33,964 nucleotides of DNA, from positions 1-33,964 of the forward strand of contig CAMNRN010000005.1 in NCBI GenBank assembly GCA_946553095.1, written 5' to 3'. This DNA comes from an uncultured Mycoplasmatota bacterium (GTDB lineage Bacteria > Bacillota_I > Bacilli_A > RF39 > UBA660). The translations under genes were made by a program, and so were the position numbers. Below are positions 30,125 through 33,964 of the stretch, one piece after another. The notes below the pieces were generated by a model. The model was not told where the DNA came from, did no database searches, and saw only the letters and a list, made by a program, of their open reading frames with translations. How positions within the stretch are numbered: the first letter of the stretch is position 1; every line of letters starts with the position of its first letter.

Positions 30125-32496
30125 TAACGACCACCTGCAGTACCAAATAAATCTTTTTCTTCTTGGCGAAGATGAATTTGGATAGGCAATCGTGTATCTT
30201 GACTAATAACAAACAAACCTTGACCCCTAGATGCAGTAGTTAAAAATTGCATCTCGGACTCACTTAAGTTCATCATATATTTAACAGCCTCGATTTCTTT
30301 TTGACCTTGAGCCATAATTAAAAGATATGCACTATTATCGATGATAACCTGTCCATATCTCTCTAAACCAACAGCACTAAAGTCTATAAAATTTTGCGAA
30401 ATGTTCCATACACCACAATTATATTTACGAGCTCGTTTATTACATTTTTTCAAGAAATCTGCTCCATCAGGATTGTTAGGGTCGATAAGTAAATGTTCTT
30501 CATCGCAAACAAGGATAACCTGTTCATCACGATTTTTACTAATCTCATTCCAACACCAAGATAGAATATTAAAAAATTGAGATTTTAAAATAACATCATC
30601 GGAATCAACCAAACTATGAATATCTAGTACAATAAAATCAGTATCTTCATTTACATGAATAGAAGAAGTGCCATTGAATATTCTAGCATCTGCTCCGATC
30701 GTAGCTCGTTTTAACATGGAACTAATTTTTTCTAATGACTCGATAACATTACGAGCCTCTTTATTATGTTTGGCTTTATCCAAAGTTTCTTTTGTCTTGT
30801 TATATAAATCTTGCATAATGGGATAATCTTCACTTTTAAATTTAGATAAGTCGGTATCAAAATCGATACCTTTATCTTTATAAACCTCAATCAAAATTTC
30901 TTCAATTTTAGTAAGTTCATAAGCACTCAAGTCTTGAAGATAATATTTTATGAAAGTTCTAAAAGTTTGGAAATGCCTAGATAAATCATTATGGACATTA
31001 CCTGAATCATCACCATCATCAGCACCTTTACGAACCTCAAGAGGGTTCAAGATGCCTGAAATACCTGTACCACAATCTATCCAACAGCCTCCGATATTTT
31101 CGCACAAATCTTTATACTCTCGTTCAGGGTCTATGATAATAACTTTAGAACCACGACACCAAACACCTCGTACTAATTTTTTTATCAAAGTAGATTTCCC
31201 TGACCCTGATTTACCAACAATAACTGCATTACTATTATTTCTTTTGTTACTTCTTTTCCAAAGGTCGAAGAATAGTAGACCACCAAGGGCATCATTACCT
31301 AACATGATAGCATCGCCATCATCTTGTAAATTTTGAAAGATAAAAGGAAATGATGATGCAGTAGTCATCATTGGAATTGGTAGACAATATTGTTTTTCTA
31401 AATCGGAGTACATAGTAGGTAAACACATTTTTAAAGAACGCTCTTGTTCGAACATTAAATCAGCTCCACCTAAACCATAAGCTGAAAGAGTAGACTTAAG
31501 TTCCTTTTTTGTTCTTTCCATCTCTTCTTTAGTTTCACCATAACATAGAAAATTGACAGTAAGAATAGAAAACTTTTCATGCTCACGATCAATACGATTA
31601 ACAAGTTCTACAAAATCCTGCATTTGATTATTAAAAAGAATTTGATCGTTATAATCATTAACATTAATCATTTTAGATTTAAGTTCGGACATACTTTTTT
31701 TAAGAGTATTACTGATTTCTTGCGTATTAGTAGGACTAATAGTCATAACCATACGCGTATGATGAATATTAGCAACTGCACCAAGCCATCCAACACTTAC
31801 CATAGATGGATAGGAAATAAGAGTAACAATACTTACATGAGCATCACCTAATATTAAGTCTTTTTCATTGATTTTAAGCCCTTTGGGAGCGATTCGCTCT
31901 TTAAATGAACGGTTTATAGTAGTTGCATCTTTTTTGAAAATATCAAGAGAAGAAACGGGATTTAACATAACATATAAAAGTTCTCGCCATTCTTCACTAC
32001 AAACCTTTTCGGCATGAAGTCCCATAGCTGAAAATTCCTGAACCAAATCATTTATTTTTTGACTTAATAATGTTTCATTTTCTGCATCTTCTTCAATGAT
32101 AAGATAAAATTCTCGATTAACAACCGATTTTTTGTTATTAAGACTATTGATAAAATCATAATCTTCTTCTAAAAGTTTTGTCTTATATTTATTAGTTTCT
32201 TGTTTTATTTTAGAACCTAGAATGTTTAAATTATTTTCAAGATTAATTGGCTTATCAATACAAAACAACTTTACCTTATAATCAATGGAATTTAAAACTT
32301 TCTTTAATTGACTAACCTTTGTTTGCTGTTCTTCATCAAATAAAAGAGAAAGATTAATTGATCCAATTTTGATTCCACCAATAATCTTATTATTATCTAA
32401 AAAAACATAATTGTTCCAAACTTCATTAAATGGAACAAAATCTAATATGGTTTTAGGAAGTTTTTTATTTTTAACTTTGCTTTCCTTATCCCTTAT
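30124..32496 (-). CDS. VirB4-family conjugation ATPase (ATA start)
   Basis: 790 residues from ATA at 32494-32496. Walker A GKSGSGKS is at 428-435 and Walker B (ILVCDE) at 661-666. The first 76 residues exist only with the ATA start and align with the left VirB4 N-terminal protein (FVPFNEVW, DNNKIIGGIKIGSIN, NSIDYKVKLFCIDKPINL against WLPIKQIL, DDGSFVTGIKVMPKN, NSIDFEFWLLIADRPVDI). No ATG, GTG or TTG occurs in those codons before TTG 32268, which cuts into the conserved domain. The ATA is 8 nt after GGGAGG and overlaps the upstream stop as ATAA. It powers channel assembly and transfer. Confidence 0.94.
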   Translation of the reverse strand: MRDKESKVKNKKLPKTILDFVPFNEVWNNYVFLDNNKIIGGIKIGSINLSLLFDEEQQTKVSQLKKVLNSIDYKVKLFCIDKPINLENNLNILGSKIKQETNKYKTKLLEEDYDFINSLNNKKSVVNREFYLIIEEDAENETLLSQKINDLVQEFSAMGLHAEKVCSEEWRELLYVMLNPVSSLDIFKKDATTINRSFKERIAPKGLKINEKDLILGDAHVSIVTLISYPSMVSVGWLGAVANIHHTRMVMTISPTNTQEISNTLKKSMSELKSKMINVNDYNDQILFNNQMQDFVELVNRIDREHEKFSILTVNFLCYGETKEEMERTKKELKSTLSAYGLGGADLMFEQERSLKMCLPTMYSDLEKQYCLPIPMMTTASSFPFIFQNLQDDGDAIMLGNDALGGLLFFDLWKRSNKRNNSNAVIVGKSGSGKSTLIKKLVRGVWCRGSKVIIIDPEREYKDLCENIGGCWIDCGTGISGILNPLEVRKGADDGDDSGNVHNDLSRHFQTFRTFIKYYLQDLSAYELTKIEEILIEVYKDKGIDFDTDLSKFKSEDYPIMQDLYNKTKETLDKAKHNKEARNVIESLEKISSMLKRATIGADARIFNGTSSIHVNEDTDFIVLDIHSLVDSDDVILKSQFFNILSWCWNEISKNRDEQVILVCDEEHLLIDPNNPDGADFLKKCNKRARKYNCGVWNISQNFIDFSAVGLERYGQVIIDNSAYLLIMAQGQKEIEAVKYMMNLSESEMQFLTTASRGQGLFVISQDTRLPIQIHLRQEEKDLFGTAGGR

Positions 32497-32729
32497 AAAA
32501 TGTCCCTCCCTATGTGTGAGAGTAAAGTTACAATGTCAGTATCAGTAATTTCTTTTTGATTATTTAATCGTTTCATTTCATCTAATTTAATAATTAAAAG
32601 AATCAAATAACGATTAAACTCTGATACTGATTTTTTATGTTTAAAAGCAATTTTTCTAAATTTAGTCTTATCTTTAGGCTCAAGATATGTGTAAATAGCA
32701 GAATTATATAAATTCAATCGATTATTCAT
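32493..32729 (-). CDS. Small ribbon-helix-helix-like protein
   Basis: 78 residues. AIYTYLEPKDKTKFRKIA, then KSVSEFNRYLILLII, has the strand-helix-helix pattern of DNA-binding ribbon-helix-helix proteins, with a helical C-terminal tail (KEITDTDIVTLLSHIG). ATG with AAGG 9 nt upstream, overlapping the previous gene. Its stop overlaps the ATA of virB4. It may regulate the T4SS genes, though this is only suggested by fold and position. Confidence 0.6.
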   Translation of the reverse strand: MNNRLNLYNSAIYTYLEPKDKTKFRKIAFKHKKSVSEFNRYLILLIIKLDEMKRLNNQKEITDTDIVTLLSHIGRDIL

Positions 32730-33072
32730 AAGTAGATACCTTTTCTAAATGCTTAATAACACCATCATAATCATAAGTTCTTAAAATACCCATATTGAGT
32801 ATAGCAACAGGAACATCAACATAATTGTAGTTAATTGATCCACATATCTCTTTAATAATTCTACATTTTTTCAATACCTTTAGAAGTCCATTACTTTTTA
32901 TAAATGGATCTAAAATTACTTTTCCATTATCTATATAAACATCCTCTAAATTAAGAGTAATGTCGTGACACTCGATAGAGTTTTCATAGCGAAGTCTAAT
33001 ACGACCATTATGATATGTATAGACTCCGATATTATAGTGTTTACCTTTTAGTTTTATATTTTTTCTTCTTAT
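32722..33072 (-). CDS. DUF4313-like accessory protein (ATA or ATG start)
   Basis: 116 residues from ATA at 33070-33072 (7 nt after AGGAGG), or 118 from the ATG at 33078, which lies 1 nt after AGGAGG. Basic N-terminus. The middle reads ECHDITLNLEDVYIDNGKVILDPFIKSNGLL, like the DUF4313 pattern of mobile-element proteins (TvNL, then a D near 'N-N-p'), with a later SINYNYVDVPV. The assignment is moderate. Acts in an unknown way. Confidence 0.6.
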   Translation of the reverse strand: MRRKNIKLKGKHYNIGVYTYHNGRIRLRYENSIECHDITLNLEDVYIDNGKVILDPFIKSNGLLKVLKKCRIIKEICGSINYNYVDVPVAILNMGILRTYDYDGVIKHLEKVSTYE

Positions 33073-33084
33073 ACTCATTCCTCC

Positions 33085-33459
33085 TTATATATTAATATCA
33101 AAATTAAACTCATATTGATATTTTATTTTAGTATTTTTTATAAGCTCTAACATTTTATTTTCATTATTATATAACATTGATAATTTGTTAGCTACAAGTT
33201 CGGCATCTTTTAAACTTTTACAATAAACGCAAAACATACCATTTTCGGAATCGTAATCTAGTCTTTCATTCAAACTTGTATTTTTTTGTTCCAAATAGTC
33301 ATGGAAAGCATCATTATAGCAATGACCATCCCCATAACGACAGGAAATAGTTTTCTTTTCTAATACCCAATCATAACAATAGTCTTCTTGATCGAGTAAT
33401 ACTGCATATAAATTTTTATTATACTCAAATATTTCAAATGGCATTATATTTTTATTTAT
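33085..33459 (-). CDS. Accessory protein of unknown function, faintly Imm51-like (ATA start)
   Basis: 124 residues from ATA at 33457-33459, 6 nt after AGGAGG. The in-frame ATG (33444) would be 21 nt away from the SD. Aromatic and acidic; the stretch RLDYDSENGMFCVYCKSLKDAELVANKLSML recalls immunity protein 51-type sequences (Y-D-x-E-x-G-M-F), a weak likeness. Five Cys are spread through the protein. It ends FDINI, then TAA and GGAGG. Confidence 0.65.
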   Translation of the reverse strand: MNKNIMPFEIFEYNKNLYAVLLDQEDYCYDWVLEKKTISCRYGDGHCYNDAFHDYLEQKNTSLNERLDYDSENGMFCVYCKSLKDAELVANKLSMLYNNENKMLELIKNTKIKYQYEFNFDINI

Positions 33460-33469
33460 AATTTACCTC

Positions 33470-33844
33470 CTAAATTTTTATATTATTGAATTCTAAACTA
33501 TCGACTAATAATTGAATCGATTTTGAATCAGTAACTTTATAATTGTGAATTTTACCACCTTGTTGTAGATAAACAAGCCTATCAATAATGTCTTTCCTAA
33601 CTTGCGAATCACAATAATTTAAAAAACTACCAAAAGTAGTTATAATAGGCGATAAAAAGCCCAAACCATAATCATAAAACTTTAAATCTGTTTGACCGAA
33701 TTTGTCATTATAATCAACAATGAAATCAGGAATATCTTTATACCTAATTATAAAGTCCTTATCATCAATATCAACATAAATTAATCTCTCATTAGAATCC
33801 AAAATTTTTTTTAATTCTTTATCATTATAAAATTTTAAATTTAT
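33470..33844 (-). CDS. Accessory protein of unknown function (ATA start)
   Basis: 124 residues from ATA at 33842-33844, 7 nt after GGAGG, with an in-frame TAA immediately before it. The only standard start is TTG 33802, which lacks an SD. N-terminus NLKFYNDKELKKILDSNERL, similar to the start of 29036-29536 (KELKKIKEILYIDSN). The middle is beta-rich (YVDIDDKDFIIRYKDIPDF). It ends NNIKI followed by TAGGAGG. First gene after the hairpin leader at 33861-33886. Confidence 0.65.
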   Translation of the reverse strand: MNLKFYNDKELKKILDSNERLIYVDIDDKDFIIRYKDIPDFIVDYNDKFGQTDLKFYDYGLGFLSPIITTFGSFLNYCDSQVRKDIIDRLVYLQQGGKIHNYKVTDSKSIQLLVDSLEFNNIKI

Positions 33845-33860
33845 TTACATCCCTCCATAA

Positions 33861-33886
33861 TAAAAGACCAACAATAAAGTTGATCT
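33861..33886 (-). terminator. Hairpin with U-run, leader attenuator or terminator (copy 2)
   Basis: The stem AGATCAAC/GTTGGTCT (33879-33886 with 33865-33872, one G-T pair) is followed by TTTTATTA on the minus strand. The SD of the 33470-33844 gene (GGAGG) begins only about 9 nt past the U-run, leaving no room for a promoter, as in copy 1. Confidence 0.65.
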
Positions 33887-33905
33887 CTCGTAAAAATTGT
33901 AATTT
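33865..33905 (-). repeat. Leader repeat, copy 2
   Basis: Shares 29 identical bases (33877-33905) with 22002-22030 and the same hairpin partner arm. Both copies stand at the head of a block of ATA-start accessory genes. Confidence 0.85.
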
Positions 33906-33919
33906 TAGTGAATAGTAAC

Positions 33920-33964
33920 TTAATTTTCTTTTTTATTAAACATATGGCGTACTTTATCTATTCG
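33920..33964 (-). CDS. C-terminal end of a gene running in from the right
   Basis: An open frame ends at TAA (33920-33922), giving a basic last stretch RIDKVRHMFNKKEN before the leader hairpin. It is the only one of the three minus frames that reads like a protein end here and is placed as the gene before a terminator. Only 14 codons are visible, so this is tentative. Confidence 0.35.
   Translation of the reverse strand, partial: RIDKVRHMFNKKEN

Larger units (their letters stand above)
14782..33964. mobile_element. Integrative conjugative element in tRNA-Trp (left end and interior; right end outside the window)
   Basis: The boundary is a tRNA-Trp 3' fragment next to a tyrosine integrase and an excisionase-like gene. 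The interior carries ArdC-like and DUF4375 proteins, relaxase, ribbon-helix-helix accessory proteins, an oriT-like region, VirD4, VirB4 and an M23 wall hydrolase. All genes point towards the attachment end. VirB6, PrgI and pilin genes are not in the window and probably lie to the right, as does the restored tRNA-Trp. The backbone is marked by ATA start codons and by AGGAGG junctions that differ from the flanking chromosome. Confidence 0.88.

Noticed and set aside
30124-32268. VirB4 start at the TTG at 32268
   Set aside because: It would remove half of the conserved N-terminal domain, which is seen intact upstream and aligns with the left VirB4 N-terminal protein.
15062-33844. ATA starts as G-to-A sequencing error or hypermutation
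   Set aside because: Internal ATG codons are common in the same genes, and seven backbone genes keep ATG starts with good SDs or overlaps; the change is confined to start positions.

Overview
The window comes from a very AT-rich, low-GC Gram-positive-type bacterium of the Bacillota/Mycoplasmatota kind, plausibly a gut lineage such as RF39 or Erysipelotrichia-like Bacilli. This is inferred from composition, from wall-active conjugation genes of the Gram-positive type (M23 peptidase, PrgI family) and from strong AGGAGG ribosome binding sites. TGA ends several genes and Trp is TGG, so the ordinary bacterial code fits. Every real gene I can support lies on the minus strand, so transcription runs from high to low coordinates.

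Left part (1-14714). A type IV secretion operon occupies 11209 down to 162: pilin-like protein, VirB6-like channel protein, PrgI-family protein, VirB4 ATPase split into two translationally coupled ORFs, a three-domain wall hydrolase, a membrane-anchored VirB8/TcpC-like candidate and a VirD4-type coupling ATPase with an Asn/Pro/Met-rich tail. A strong promoter (11236-11264) drives it. No relaxase or recombinase is seen with it. Upstream of it, 14201 to 11313 is a tightly overlapping PlsC / acyl-CoA (or acyl-ACP) ligase / PlsC lipid operon ending in a clear terminator. A small exported His/Cys-rich protein follows at 14463-14714, with two tandem terminators.

Right part (14782 to beyond 33964) is an integrative conjugative element. 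Its left edge is the 3' half of a tRNA-Trp gene, cut exactly at the anticodon loop. Going right come the integrase and excisionase; an accessory block with DUF4375/DMP19-like and ArdC-like anti-restriction candidates and small unknown proteins; a second tyrosine recombinase; a cargo operon with a PdaC-like peptidoglycan deacetylase; VirD4; a MobL/MobP-like relaxase and its partner; two ribbon-helix-helix proteins; a probable oriT with iterons; an M23 peptidase; VirB4; and more small accessory genes. The other end lies outside the window.

The main discovery is that most backbone genes of this element appear to start with ATA. For about 16 genes an ATA codon sits, usually 6-8 nt, after a strong AGGAGG-type Shine-Dalgarno. 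In about nine of them an in-frame stop a few codons upstream leaves no ATG, GTG or TTG that could be used. The regained N-termini match conserved domains: the VirB4 N-terminal domain, the first VirD4 membrane helix, the ArdC N-domain and a ribbon-helix-helix beta strand. ATA also replaces ATG in 4-nt stop/start overlaps (ATAA, ATAG). One 145-residue gene (19317-19754) has no ATG, GTG or TTG usable as a start and would be missed by ordinary gene finders. The neighbouring chromosomal genes and the cargo operon start with ATG. Many accessory genes also share a junction: a C-terminus like N/D-I-K-I, a stop, and then directly the AGGAGG of the next gene.
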